The notes under the pieces: generated by a model | The model's database searches: none | Told to the model about the DNA's origin: nothing | What the model saw: the letters and a program-made list of their open reading frames with translations, nothing else | DNA from: Bostrychus sinensis | Lineage: Eukaryota; Chordata; Actinopteri; Gobiiformes; Eleotridae | NCBI GenBank assembly: GCA_020698575.1 | Contig: CM036247.1 | Coordinates: 30,294,431-30,358,430 of the forward strand | Direction: 5' to 3' | DNA: 64,000 bases | In this document: one piece after another, positions 11,901-22,988 of the stretch | Layout of the letters: each line of letters starts with the position of its first letter | Position numbering within the stretch: position 1 is the stretch's first letter | Position numbers and translations under genes: made by a program

Positions 11901-14556
11901 ACTCTGCATGTACTCTGTAAGTACAAATATTGTTATGATATATGTGAATATTAGTTAAAGGTGCATTGTGTGAAATGCTGAAGTACTATATAAACTGTAG
12001 GGCCTATGGAATGGAACACACATGTTAAAGCTATGAGTTTGTTTAATTTTGCATTCACATCACTTAACATGTGGACTAATTGAAACTTTTAGTTGCATTC
12101 TTTCTTCCTACCATAGCTCAGAGCAGACAAACTGAGCACTACTGGTGAATTAACACATTCATGTTTATTTTTTATCATTTCCAACAGTTAGTCTACTTAA
12201 AAGATGAGTCCACACACCTTTTGGAGACTTTTGGACTAAAGTGATTTTGTTTCATGTTCAAATGAAACATCAGTTTTATTTCCACTGGATTTGTTCAAAA
12301 ACAGCTGCATGTCCCTTCAGGACTACATGTACGCCATGTTGAGTTCATGTTGTTGATTAATTCATCCAACTTTTAAATATATGATTTTTTACTAATATTG
12401 GGTTTTCAACCAAATTTTCCTGCAACTAACATGAAATGACATTAATTTATCAAAAAATATACCTCTATTTGAAGGGTATTAAAAAATATTATTGAAACTT
12501 AAATACTGTACTATTTAATTACATATAGTAGTGATTTTATATGCATGTTTCACAAAGGTTTTGGTAAAATAATTAAAAAAAAAATATTTTGCTGATCACA
12601 AAAAAATGATAAGTCATAGAATTAGGTTCCACAATCAGAGTAGTTGGGAAACAAACCACTGAACTAAATGATTATGACCTCAACAACTTCTTGTTGAGAT
12701 AGTCCTCTTTATCACCAAGCTCTAACATAACATATAAATGCACATTTTAAATTATTATCACTTTATCTATTGTAAAAGTGACACACTGTTTAGAAAATAT
12801 GCCCCGGGACCACATTTTTACTACTTCTGACTTATTACACACTAAGTATAATGAAATAGATTGGACAGTACATAAACTATGTATTTTTTTTTTCCCTGAA
12901 AGTTCATGGAAATCAAATTTGGAATGTCTTTTATTTACACAAAATAAATATGTTCACAACTTATTCCATTGCAGATTCTCCAAAGAACACGTCTGTGAGG
13001 TACCCTGGTCCTGTTCAGGAGGGCAGCCCTGTGACTCTGAGCTGTGGAGCTAATGCTAACCCAGGCGTGAACACTTACTCCTGGTACAGAGCAGATGGAG
13101 ATCAGGTCACTGAGGTGGGGTCTACACAGAACATCACAACTATCGCCTCAGAAATGCTCAACCGATTCTTCTGCCAAGTCAGCAACAAATATGGAAGCCA
13201 GAACTCCTCCGTCACTCACATAGAAGTACAGTGTAAGATTTTTTTTTTTTCATAGCAAATTACCAAACATGACCCAGAGATGAATAGAAGATAAAGGTCA
13301 TCAATCACAATGAACTCCCACATAAGACACTGTTAGTCTTTTCTGCACCATCTGAAAGAATGTTTAATAGTTCTTTATTGTATATTTTTAGACAAAATAA
13401 TGTAATCATAATAATTCATTTACTGCAGTAATTTGCAAAAGTGTGTGTAGGATGTTATTGGTAGTGTGTGTACTTGTTGTGTATCAATTTTAGAACATTT
13501 TTATGTAAAATAATGAGAGTAAAAGAAGTACGGAAGGTAAACTACTAGTGGTACTACTACAACTACTACCATTACCACAAATTCTATTGCCACTACAACT
13601 ACCACTACTACTCAGAATACTACTGACACTACCTTTACTACTACTAGACTTAGACAGACTTTATTGGTTCACAAGGGAATGTACTTGGTTACAGCAACAC
13701 TCTTTAAAAAACCACCAGCATATAAGTAGTATATAAGCAATGAAATAATATGATTCAAAATACAACTGCGCTCCCTCAGAAAGTAGAGTATGCTCATGCT
13801 CTTATATTAGCAGTGCCACTTACCTTCTGATCAGCGTTGCCAGACCTCACTGAGTTTAAAACCGAGCCCAAATCACAACCACGCTAAACGCTAAAACTGT
13901 AAGAATGTACACAAAACTTAACAACAGCACTAAAAAAAATTACACCAAACAAATACCCCGCAAAGAGATGTAAAAAATGTAGTATCAACATGAAATGTGA
14001 GCAACCAAACATGAATCACTCATTTTGAACTGATATGAGTGGGAGGACACAGCACTTTAATTAAAATGTGTATTTCTACTTTGTTTGCCATAAAATGACA
14101 ACTATTTTGTTGGTATTTTCTCCAGAATATTTTCTAAATACTTGCAGAATGTTGTGAAAAGCAGCCCAAATTTTATAAAGTCAGTCCAGTGCTATTTTTA
14201 CCAGTCCAAGGTGTTCAAAAGAAACGCAACTGGGTAGAAACCAGACCAATCTGGCAACACTGCTTCTGATTGTAAGGCTATGAGAACAATGCCCAGGCAC
14301 AGGCCCAATGTTGTAGCTTTTCAGGGGCCCAGAAAACCTGGCAGCACCCCTGCCTCTATTTGTGAATAAGTAACCCTTGCCAGACACCAGTTAAAGATCT
14401 ATAAGTAATACTGAAAGTATTGGTAGTCTATAACACAGTAGGGATGATACAAAAATACACGTCCATTAATCTTTTGACCAATCTGTGCCACTGACTTCAA
14501 AATGCATGGTTTTAGCATGCCACTACCACTATAACTACTTCTACCAGTGTTACCTA

Positions 14557-14606
<50 letters not shown>

Positions 14607-17600
14607 TAACTACTTCTACCAGTGTTACCTACACTACTACTACTACTACTACTACTATAACTACTTCTACCAGTGTTACTTACACTACTTCTACTACTAC
14701 TACTACTATAACTACTTCTACCAGTGTTACTTACACTACAAGTATCACTAGTACTCCCCCTATCTTGGGATTGACCATTGATTCTTTCTAATTGCAAGGC
14801 AAGTATGACCAACCTTGCCCCTAAGATTAAAATACTTAGATTTATTTATCTTATTTAGTAATGAATGCTGTACAAATTCTGGAGTAGAAGTATCTAAATA
14901 TGTATAAAGAAATGTTCGGTTATCATTTATTCATATATGTGTTTTGTATGTATTAAAAATACTCTTGTCTATTATGCCAGCCTAATACATTGCACTTAGT
15001 AAATCCTAAAACTTTTTTCCCAGTTCCTCCGAAGAACACCACAGTGAAGGTAGAGCCTCCTGGAGCGGTGGTGGAGGGCAGCTCTGTGTCTCTGCTCTGT
15101 GTGACCCGCTCCAACCCTCCTGTGTCCCACTACTCCTGGTTCAGAGATGGAAAAGAGGAGGACGGGGTGAGGGGAGCGGTCCTGGTTAGAGAAACTGCAG
15201 ACCCCAGCCACAGCGGAACATACCACTGCGAGGCCAGGAATGAGCTGGGAGAGGACAAGTCTGCCTCAGTTCAGCTGGACATTCAGTGTAAGTCCAATAA
15301 TGTAATTAAAATTTCTGAGGCCCTGACAATGAGAAATTCAGTGCAAAATTTTAGCATATTACACACTGCATCTTTTAACAACTCTGCACACAAAATAATA
15401 TTCTCAAAAATTGAAGTGCGGTCATTGGCAATATACCAGAAACTACCCATGGCTCTGTTGTAAACCCAGCTGTAACCATCCAGACATGTTCAATTGGGGA
15501 GCCACACTGGCCCGGTCAGGACATGGACAGTGTTGCATTGTGGGGTTATGTGAGGACTTCTATTCTACATAAGACACATGTTCTTTGTCTTTGGGCATGT
15601 GTAGACGTCTGTGTCCTCATTAAGATGTCACTTGGAGCAAGAAAAAGACAACTTCAGGCTAAAAATGGAAGTCTTTATAAATGTTGGCTCTCTCCTTGCA
15701 TGGACTTGTCAATTCTCGGTCCTCAGTCCCTTAGACTACTCAGACTATAAAGCTCAGTGTGTGCTGTCTGCCAGTGAATTGCGTACAAAACACAAGGTTT
15801 TCTCTCCATACAAAAATAGCCTATTTTTGGTTTATTTAAAGCCTGTCCATGATTCACTTGCTAAGGTGTTTCAAATTCAGTGCTTCATGTATACATTGAT
15901 TCCAGAGCATACCAATACAACACTGGTCTAACTTATAATGGCTGTGATGGTTTCCAGACCCCCCTAAGAAGACCTCGGTGTCCAGCGCCCCCCCTGGTCC
16001 GGTGGAGGAGGGCAGCTCGGTGACTCTGTCCTGTTCCACCAACTGCAAATCCAGGCTCTGTAAACTTCACCTGGTACAGAGTGTCCGGACGACTCAGGGC
16101 TGTGGTGGGAGGTGGGAAAGAGTACAGCTTTAATGTGACCAAGCTCTCAGAGGATCAGTACTACTGTGGAGCCATGAACACACATGGAGGGGAGTTCTCT
16201 CAGCCTGTCAGCATCAACGTCACATGTGAGTATTTTTACAGATGCGATGCAGGGAGAGTTTTGGGAATTTTATCCTCTGGGGTCTAGACACTGGTGGTGG
16301 TGAAGAGAAGGAGAAGGAGCAGCTGAGGAGACTGATGGTTTTGCTGCTGCGGTGGAGTTAGGGGTAGAGGAGGGTTGCGGGGCAAAGAAATCAGTCTTCC
16401 TGGTTGAATTTACGCATACAACTTCATTTTCCAGCACTCCATGACCCAAAATATGAAAGAAAGAATGAAAAGAATGAAAATATTAACATTCTACAAACAT
16501 GCCATTTGTGTAAATTCTTTAAAGCATTTTACACTTTTGTGATGGGAAACCAAACATATTATTTTCAGAGACATGAATGAAACTGAAATGAAATGAACGC
16601 CATAAAATAAATCTGTCTACATTTGATTTGTGGCAAAATTTGTGGAGTGGCTTTGGCAAAACAAAACAAAAAATAATTTAAAAAAGGGCGAGCAAGGGGT
16701 GGGACCAGGCCCGTCGACGGGTGGGGCAAATGGGTCTGTTGTCCCGGGCCTCAGGGTCAGAGGGGCCCAGAAATGGTCCCTTTAGATAAATATTTTCTTT
16801 TATAAGGGGCCCATGTGAAGCCTTCTTGCCCTGGGCCCCAGCAAACCTGTCGACGGTCCTGAGCAGGACACATAAACCTTGTCTCTTTTAATGCTCCAAA
16901 TAAATAAGAACACACACCTTAAAAAAATAAAATAAAATCGCCATAACACTATAATGATAAAATACAACTAATGGATCTTATTATTGGATAACACATTATG
17001 GTTATATTTATCAGTGGGTAGTGTTGTAGTCAATACCATACTATTTGAGACCAAGACCAAGACCAGAGTGAAATGAGACCAAGACAAGGCCGAGACTTTT
17101 GGGGTTCGAGACAGAGTCAAGACTGAGACTTTTAAGGACCGACATCGAGTTGAGACCAAGATCAAGGCAAACCGAGACCAGGTCAAGACCAAACCCTGTG
17201 AACTAACACTAAATTAAGAAGAAAAGGTTACAAAAGTGGTTCAAATACATGATCATTTTAACAATCTGCTGCAACAGATTCCACAGTGAACAGAACATTT
17301 TCCTGAATCTTAGGATAGGACTCCACAGTTACACAAGACGATGTGCCATATTCCCCAACTCCCAGGAACAACATCACAGTAGATAAAGCATTTACCCCTG
17401 AACTTAAGGATCCCCCATTTACTTTTAGGTGTATCTTCAATGTATATGTGAAAAAGGGTCTTGGTTGCTTCTAGTTCTAAACCTTGTCTTTCTACTTTAG
17501 TTGCTCCAGAGATCCTGTCCTCGTCCCGCTGTGTGAAGATCCTCTTCCAGATCCGCTGCACGTGTGACAGTCAGGGGAACCCGGGCCCCTCGCTGCAGTG

Positions 17601-19695
17601 GGAGTTGTCTGGGGAGAGGGTGAACCACTCTGCCTTGACCCCCATCACGGGGGAGCGCCTGAGCAGCGTCCAGACGAGGAGCACCATCACTCTACACGCA
17701 CTGGACCAGGGCATGCCTTCTCTGGTCTGCCACAGTGTCAACACCCTAGGCTCGGACAGTTTAGTCTACAATGTGTCGTCCAGTCACACTCAACTAGGTA
17801 TGACAATTCTGCCTATATCTAGTAGGGGTATGTTCGTAATGTGTATTTTGGTCTCTCTAGGCCTCCATACCTTGTCTCTTCTCATTGGTTCTGCAGCTGG
17901 AGCACTGGGGATGTTTCTGCTCTGCCTCCCACTGCTGCTCTTCCTCTGCAGGTCAGGAAAATTAATTAGAAGTTAAAGACGATGGGATAGCTATGCAAAA
18001 TATAAAACAATCTCTAAATGGCACTGTTATTTTTTTTAGGAAAAGTAAAAACAGCCATTTACCTTACAAGAAAGTAAGAGAGCCTTCAGATACTGTCATC
18101 ACAAATGAGGTGAGTTTATGAAGCTTCATATTGCACTGCTGTTAGTCTCATCATTGTCATTGACTACTGTTGGCCAGTTTATATAAGTCCAATTGCATTC
18201 AGACACAGTTTAATCTTTGTAAATTTGTCCGATCCAATTCCACTTATGTCGTCTGGATATTTACCAGTAGTGGTAACCGTTTGACTCACTAAATGCAAAT
18301 AAAACTATTTTATGCTCTAATTAAAGCTTTACTTTAATAACCAAGTCAGAATATGCTTTTTCATTGAAATATGCTAGCCTAGCAACAAATGGAACCAAAA
18401 CAATAAACAAAAAAAAAACAAAAAAAAAAAAAAAAACTGCCAACGGCAAAGGGGCAAGATTATATGGATTAAAGGTACTATATTGTGCTTTTTTCAGGCT
18501 TATTGAAATTGTCTGGGACACTTTTGCATTAGTATTACAGCTTTTACTTAAAATAATGTATATGTATGGAAAGTGTCTTTTTTGGGGGAGCTGTTACTTT
18601 GACTTTGCAGAGGCCGTCGCCCCCTGCTGACAATGGTGGGGACTGGACAGGGCATAAAATGGCTAGTTAGCATGGCTATTAGCATCATGATTCTAACATA
18701 TAGATAAATGAGCTGCAATTGAGGCACTGAAAAGATTTGAATGTGTCCGGTGACGGTGTATGGGCTTTAGAAACGCGGAGGAGCACTTCCTTGTTTCATG
18801 TGTTTACGTAGACCATCTTCAGCTCTTGAGAAGGGACAGGCTCAGCCAAAAAGATTACTCAAACATGAGTGAATGAAACAAAATACTACTCCAGGTATGT
18901 TTGTGAGGTGGAAACATTACAACATAACATTATAACATAGTTAAAAGCTTAATAGGGGACCTTTAGGCAATAATTAGAATTTCTCTATTGGCATGTAATT
19001 GATGGCAGAGCGGTTAGCTCATGACATCGATCCTCGGGCTGGCTGTCACACTGTCTTTCTGGGTGGAGACTCCATCTCCTCCCTGTGTTACTGTTGGTTC
19101 TCTCCAGGCACTCCGGCTTCCTCTCACCGTCAGACATGCATGTGAATTGGTGACTCTAAATTGCCTTTAGTGAAGAAATGTGAGGATTTGTCTGTATGTA
19201 TATGTCTCCTGTGTGAGCCCTGCCACTGTCCAGCCTAAGGCCCACAGTTACTGGGATAGGGCTCCAGTACCTGCGAAGAAGAAGCGGATGAAGACAAATG
19301 AATAGTTATTTTATACACCACGTTTTGACATCACCACCACCAAAACTTTATAGTGAACATATGTAATCATTTGACAACTATCTTGACCAAGTGAAAGAAA
19401 CTATCGATGACCACTGCTTCTGTTTTGTTCTTAGGCAAACTCCTCCAAAGTGTTTCTGAACCATGCAAACAGAGCTTTGACAGACCTACAGGATGGTGAG
19501 GAGATGGACGCCATCTTTCACCTCAGTGGAGACAGTGTTGAACTAGTCTCTAAGGCAAATGAAGACATTCACCAATACGTAATAAGTAATGGAAGAGGGG
19601 AAGGCAACAGGGAAAAAAGTCCAGATGGACATTCTGCAAAGGTTAAAGATGTGAATGGTTTTAATGGGCAGGTCAGTGACAAGGCACTGGAATAA
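8950..19695 (+). CDS. Gene 1: MAG/Siglec-4-like receptor, six Ig domains (one frameshifted exon)
   Basis: Ten coding exons: 8950-8995, 10040-10396, 11620-11916, 12975-13232, 15024-15287, 15958-16225, 17501-17797, 17861-17951, 18040-18109, 19435-19695; about 735 residues after discounting one extra base. Order: signal peptide, V-set, five C2-type domains, membrane segment, 110-residue tail. The V-set has the Siglec cysteine pattern (SCVLVPC, then DKDC) and YYFR with the sialic-acid arginine. Ig2 has the extra cysteine (SPCPSQ) for the Siglec inter-domain bond. Ig6 starts FAPEIL and carries a CTC pattern like MAG domain 5. MAG has five Ig domains; this gene has one more. The tail has one ITIM-like site, LPYKKV (about residues 633-638). 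The exon at 15958 has 268 bases instead of a multiple of three, so the gene may be damaged. Convergent with the minus-strand array. Confidence 0.8.
10040..10396 (+). CDS. Gene 1 exon: Ig1, V-set sialic-acid-binding domain
   Basis: 357 bases, phase 1 at both ends, residues about 16-134. It begins near NRWVVDMP, with a tryptophan placed as in MAG. It has SCVLVPC in strand B, DKDC in strand E and YYFRLE with the arginine in strand F. The missing strand-F cysteine and the B-E bond are Siglec hallmarks. Confidence 0.85.
11620..11916 (+). CDS. Gene 1 exon: Ig2 (C2-type)
   Basis: 297 bases, phase 1-1. EEGATVTLKC and RFSCSA mark strands B and F. The additional cysteine in AVSPCPSQ fits the Siglec domain 1-2 disulphide. 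Confidence 0.85.
12975..13232 (+). CDS. Gene 1 exon: Ig3 (C2-type)
   Basis: 258 bases, phase 1-1. Typical strand B (VTLSCGANANP), strand C (YSWYR) and strand F (FFCQVSN). The acceptor is TTCCATTGCAG and the donor CAGT/GTAAG. Confidence 0.85.
13540..13745. repeat. Imperfect trinucleotide (ACT)n tract and retroelement-like fragment
   Basis: Irregular ACTACT/ACAACT words run from about 13540 to 13650. Then GACTTTATTGGTTCACAAGGG follows, which resembles a dispersed fish retroelement end. Intronic, between Ig3 and Ig4 of gene 1. Confidence 0.45.
14521..14748. repeat. Compound satellite: (TAC)n blocks with a repeated 30-bp spacer
   Basis: Four copies of a spacer of about 30 bases, starting TATAACTACTTCTACCAGTG, begin near 14530, 14606, 14657 and 14707. 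(TAC/CTA)n blocks of shrinking length separate them (the longest is about 14556-14605). Intronic. The poly-Tyr or poly-Ser frames it produces are not genes. Confidence 0.85.
15024..15287 (+). CDS. Gene 1 exon: Ig4 (C2-type)
   Basis: 264 bases, phase 1-1. PPKNTTV opens the domain; VSLLC, YSWFRDG and GTYHCEARNELG mark strands B, C and F. The acceptor has a long pyrimidine tract (CTTTTTTCCCAG). Confidence 0.88.
15958..16225 (+). CDS. Gene 1 exon: Ig5 with one-base frameshift
   Basis: Good acceptor (GGTTTCCAG) and donor (ACAT/GTGAGT), but 268 bases, one more than a multiple of three. Up to 16043 the frame reads PPKKTSV...SVTLSCSTN. From 16045 a different frame reads ANPGSVNFTWYR...DQYYCGAMNTHGG and ends in the expected phase 1. 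An extra T at 16044 explains both. Read literally, the first frame runs on to an early stop. Confidence 0.8.
16705..16861. mobile_element. Short hAT-like MITE
   Basis: The left end CAGGCCCGTCGACGGG and the complement of the right end, CAGGACCGTCGACAGG, are inverted copies framing 157 bp rich in GGGCCC. It lies in the Ig5-Ig6 intron of gene 1. No clean 8-bp duplication is seen. Confidence 0.55.
17025..17205. repeat. Imperfect GAGACCAAGAC repeat
   Basis: Many diverged copies of GAGACCAAGAC and GAGACTTTT follow each other. This is a simple-repeat-like core that I have seen inside dispersed fish elements. Intronic, upstream of Ig6. Confidence 0.6.
17501..17797 (+). CDS. Gene 1 exon: Ig6 (MAG domain-5-like)
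   Basis: 297 bases, phase 1-1. It starts FAPEIL, followed by SSRC and RCTCDSQGNPGPSLQWEL. This spacing of cysteines and the NPxPS...EL pattern recall the last Ig domain of MAG rather than that of CD33-type Siglecs. Strand F is LVCHSVNTLG. Confidence 0.82.
17861..17951 (+). CDS. Gene 1 exon: membrane segment
   Basis: 91 bases, entering in phase 1 and leaving in phase 2. It encodes a hydrophobic helix (SAAGALGMFLLCLPLLLFLC) followed by arginine from the split codon. No charged residue lies inside the helix. The upstream intron is only 63 bases. Confidence 0.8.
18040..18109 (+). CDS. Gene 1 exon: cytoplasmic 1 (LPYKKV)
   Basis: 70 bases, ending in phase 0 at GAG/GTGAGT. It encodes RKSKNSHLPYKKVREPSD and continues to NE. 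LPYKKV fits the loose ITIM consensus (L-x-Y-x-x-V) but lies very close to the membrane. Confidence 0.72.
18470..18968. repeat. Dispersed MITE-like repeat
   Basis: The left edge TTAAAGGTACTATATTG and the complement of the right edge, CTAAAGGTCCCCTATTAAG, are imperfect inverted copies. Related fragments occur near 5100-5500, 9650-9850, 10830-10960 and 40275-40330, which shows that it is dispersed within this window. Confidence 0.5.
18995..19305 (+). repeat. tRNA-derived SINE relic with L2-like tail
   Basis: A tRNA-like head (GGCAGAGCGGTTAGCTCATG) is followed by the conserved fish SINE body words CACTCCGGCTTCCTC and GATAGGGCTCCAGTACC. The tail GAAGCGGATGAAGACAAATGAA resembles the 3' end of fish L2. 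It sits in the intron between the two tail exons of gene 1. Confidence 0.65.
19435..19695 (+). CDS. Gene 1 exon: cytoplasmic 2 and stop
   Basis: 261 bases, phase 0, stop TAA at 19693-19695. The tail holds acidic stretches (DLQDGEEMDAIF) and one further tyrosine in IHQYVI, which is not an ITIM because histidine is at Y-2. I do not recognise the tail; it is unlike the human MAG tails that I know. Confidence 0.72.
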   Translation, partial: ANSSKVFLNHANRALTDLQDGEEMDAIFHLSGDSVELVSKANEDIHQYVISNGRGEGNREKSPDGHSAKVKDVNGFNGQVSDKALE

Positions 19696-19895
19696 TGTTG
19701 GGAAGTAAAAAAGAATTATAAGATTACTTTACAAATTTACTTTAAAACTAGCTGAAGATCTTATAACATACTTTAGACTAATTTTGACTAAATTATGTAG
19801 TGTTGCCATCTGTGCCCTTTCTTGTCCTGTTCCTTTGTTAATAAGTTAATGTCTTTCTTTAAAATATAGTTTATATTGATCATGATCATACTTTT

Positions 19896-19952
19896 AATAA
19901 AATAAAATAGGATATGTTTTTAGAAGAACGGTGATTTATGTTTGTAAATAAA
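19896..19952 (+). terminator. Polyadenylation signals of gene 1
   Basis: Three AATAAA hexamers (19896, 19901 and 19947) lie 200-260 bases after the stop codon. Decayed copies of this same region recur at 20.8, 38.5 and 52.75 kb. Confidence 0.6.
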
Positions 19953-20639
19953 GAGTTACCATTGTAATAATAACATGATATGATACGATTGGCCTTCCAT
20001 AGTAAACAGCGTAAAATATGCCGCCCTTAAGTGACATTGTATGACATGATTGGCCTGCCATACTAATCAACACTCAACTCAGAACCAAGGACCTGACAAA
20101 TGACCATGGCCAGTGACCTACATGCCCCAGCAGCAGGCAAGGCCCAGTTTAGAAATGTGTTGAATATCCTAATGGAGAAAAAAGGCCTTCATAGCATGAG
20201 TAATCTAAATAGAAGCTTATCAACACTTTACACAGGACCAGCCTTCAGAACCCTGGAACCTGAGAGCTCATGCTTGTCCTGGCAGCAGGAGCAGCACCCT
20301 GGGCATCACTACACTGATATACTACAGGTACATCTAAAAAAAATATATAATGTTCTAAGAAAACAAATTTTCCTATGGGAACCTAACCCTCAGTACCCTT
20401 GAAAGTTTTTTTTGATAGCTTGCATACAAAATGTTCATTGCTAGGGTAGCAGCCTATTACTGACAGATGATGTTACAGCAAGTAGTCAAGACCACAGTGA
20501 ACATCTGGAGTATTGGAGTATAGATTAGTGTGAATCTACTTTGAAGATAAACATATCAAAGCCTGTGTGTGTGTCTAGGGAGGTGCTTGCACATGAGAGC
20601 ACCAAAGCCATAATGCAATTTTGAAAAAAGAATCACCCC

Positions 20640-20890
20640 CATCACAGAGGCCCCCTGAGCAGTTAAAAATGTGAATACTGTTAATGAGGGTCAGAGACAA
20701 GGCTTTGGGATAATGTTGCTGTAAACAAGAGTTCTATAAAGTAGAAGTAAAACAGTGCTCCACTTCTGTCTCTTTCATATCTGTTTAAAACTTAATTTGT
20801 ATTTCTGATCATGATCATACTTTGAATAAAATAAAATAAGATATGGTGCAAGCAGGATGGCTTGTGTTTGTGAATAAAAAGTCAGACCAT
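20640..20890 (+). pseudogene. Decayed copy 1 of the 3' end of gene 1
   Basis: The words GTTAAAAATGTGAATACTGTTAATG, split around 20660-20685, and GACAAGG..TTGGGATAATGTTG match the last codons and stop of gene 1 (19640-19700). The copy continues into TGATCATGATCATACTTT and AATAAAATAAAATA as in the true 3' untranslated region. No upstream exons accompany it. Confidence 0.7.
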
Positions 20891-21459
20891 TGTAATAACA
20901 ACCCCTCAGATATTATGTGTAGAAACAAATTCATAAAATTCATATCATAACTGATGCATTTTCATTTTAACCAAAAACAAAAGGTAAAATCTAAATGTAA
21001 AATGATCATTCCACATTGTAATCACTGATATAGTGGCTCATAACATAATTTATCTCTGGTCAAGAAAACAAAACAGTGACATCATTGCATTCACATGGAA
21101 ACGATCAGCTGGGGAAAAAAACATTAACGAGTGTGAAAATCTGTAGTAAGCCTGTTAGGCCTGAAATGGTGCTGTGTACCACACTGACAAAGCCATAATA
21201 CACTAAAAGAAGTTACACGTTCACTCCACTACAAATTTGTATGGCAGTGTGGGTGAGTTTTTGTGGTTTGGGGACACTGGCCTTGTGTAAACAAAAGCAC
21301 AATTCACAACAAGATGACCCCCCTAATTTAACAAGTCAGTTTGTTTCCACTTTAGCAAAATAAACCTTCTGACTTATTAGCAGGCTATTTTTGGCAAACC
21401 TCAGATAACAGTTTAATCCAGGATATGGGTAAGTTCGGGCAACAATCAATCCTGAGTGT
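20891..21459. other. Convergent intergenic gap, no gene seen
   Basis: Sequence between the gene 1 tail copies and the 3' end of gene A. Around 21380-21435 it shares words with 39530-39590 (CAGACCTCAGATAACA, GGGTAAGTTC), showing shared ancestry of the gaps. Nothing coding is seen. Confidence 0.5.
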
Positions 21460-21857
21460 CCACCTGAGTGTCATACAAGCTTGGGCCAGCACTGTGTGTT
21501 ATAAAACTCTAATAAATAGGACAGGCTACACTTTTAGCAGATGTGAACATAATGTTATGCCTGATTGGTGGATGTACAAAGACACTGTTAGGCCAGAGAG
21601 GGCAAAGTCTTTACAAACCAGTTTAATTAAAAATACTTTATCTGCATAGAACAGTCCAAAAGAAAAACATATAAAACAGGAAAGCAATGAGAAAAACAAA
21701 TGGAATAATTCATGAGATTACACACTGAGTTTTTTCTATACTTGTACAGTAACAATGTATGAGGGTGATCAAATCTTCAGTTTGTCACAACCACGCTGTT
21801 CGATTGATTAAGATATATAAATAGGATAATCCATGATGTACTGTATAAAGGTACTCT

Positions 21858-22043
21858 TCAGATCTTGAGCTCGGAGTACTGCGCCTCCTCCCCCTGGGAC
21901 AGTCTGGGACCTTCTCTGCTCTGTCCTTTAGTCCTGAAGTTCACCTGAGAGTACTTGACGTCCACCTCGTCCTCACTGCTGTCTGAGTAACAAAGTCCTA
22001 GGTTTTGCACTGTTGTGATGTTCTCATAGACGTCTTCCATTTC
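21858..22043 (-). CDS. Gene A exon: tail 4 with YENI, ITIM and ITIM-like motifs
   Basis: Acceptor TTTTGTATCTCAG, 186 bases, stop at 21858-21860. Motifs in order: EDVYENI (Grb2-type YxN), acidic DSSEDEVD, VKYSQV (consensus ITIM), AQYSELKI (membrane-distal ITIM-like, as in many Siglecs; alanine at Y-2 makes it non-canonical). Confidence 0.88.
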   Translation of the reverse strand, partial: EMEDVYENITTVQNLGLCYSDSSEDEVDVKYSQVNFRTKGQSREGPRLSQGEEAQYSELKI

Positions 22044-22949
22044 CTGAGATACAAAAGATAAAAAGAAAATTCTGAACATACACTGAATTAATTTCCAAAA
22101 AAATGTGTGTAAAAAGTGACTACATGTTGCTTACGTGAGGTTGAATAGAGAAGAATGGCCTTTTGAAAGATTTTTTGCTAGACTATGTACTTCAACCATA
22201 AAATTTGGAAGTCATTTTCAAAATAGCGACTTAATTTTTCTTTTTCGCAGACCATTGGCCTGGGTCACTTTGAGGTCAGAACCTCTGACAGTTCCATGAG
22301 GGAAACATACAACTTTTAACAGTTTTCTGCAACACAGCTTTAGGATCTTGGTTGGAGAGTGGAGTCAGTCCCAGATCTTCTGCACAGAGTTTGATTGAGC
22401 TATAATGGTCACTCACTTATATCCTCGTCTATCAGTCTGAGTTATATTGATAACAGACAAAACTGGCCCTCGCAAATGGAACAAAGTCCTTAAGAAAATA
22501 GCAGGATCCAGATGGTGTTTCATCCAGCTGTGCAGATTTTATAACACACTAACCAACAAGGAAACCAATATATAGGCATATACTTGGTGAAGGTCATGTA
22601 CCCATATTCAGGGGTGAAAGTAGATTTTTGCTTATGCCGGTACTTTAACAAATTTTGCCTACATATATATATATATTAATAGCAGAAAAAGCAGATATAC
22701 GAGGTTAAGAATGAATCTTGACTATAAATGAAAAATATAGACATGGCTTATACAGGGTTTAACAGGGTTTAAAAACAAATCAAACGCACCCTATAAAGGC
22801 CAACACACACCAGACGCACGTCAAAAAATATGCCCCTATTGTTTTCTATGAGGCGCACACATGGCCCCCGTGCTTCTGCAGTAACAAAAACAAAGCAAAC
22901 AGGTGACATACATCAGGCTCTGACACCTTCCTCACCTGTCTTCTCCCTG

Positions 22950-22988
<39 letters not shown>

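Noticed and set aside
14399..14812. Long frames rich in tyrosine (plus strand) or serine (minus strand)
   Set aside because: They are translations of the (TAC)n compound satellite in an intron of gene 1.
20100..20402. Plus-strand frame of 100 codons after gene 1
   Set aside because: No domain, no splice or signal support, and no homologous frame in the other unit borders.
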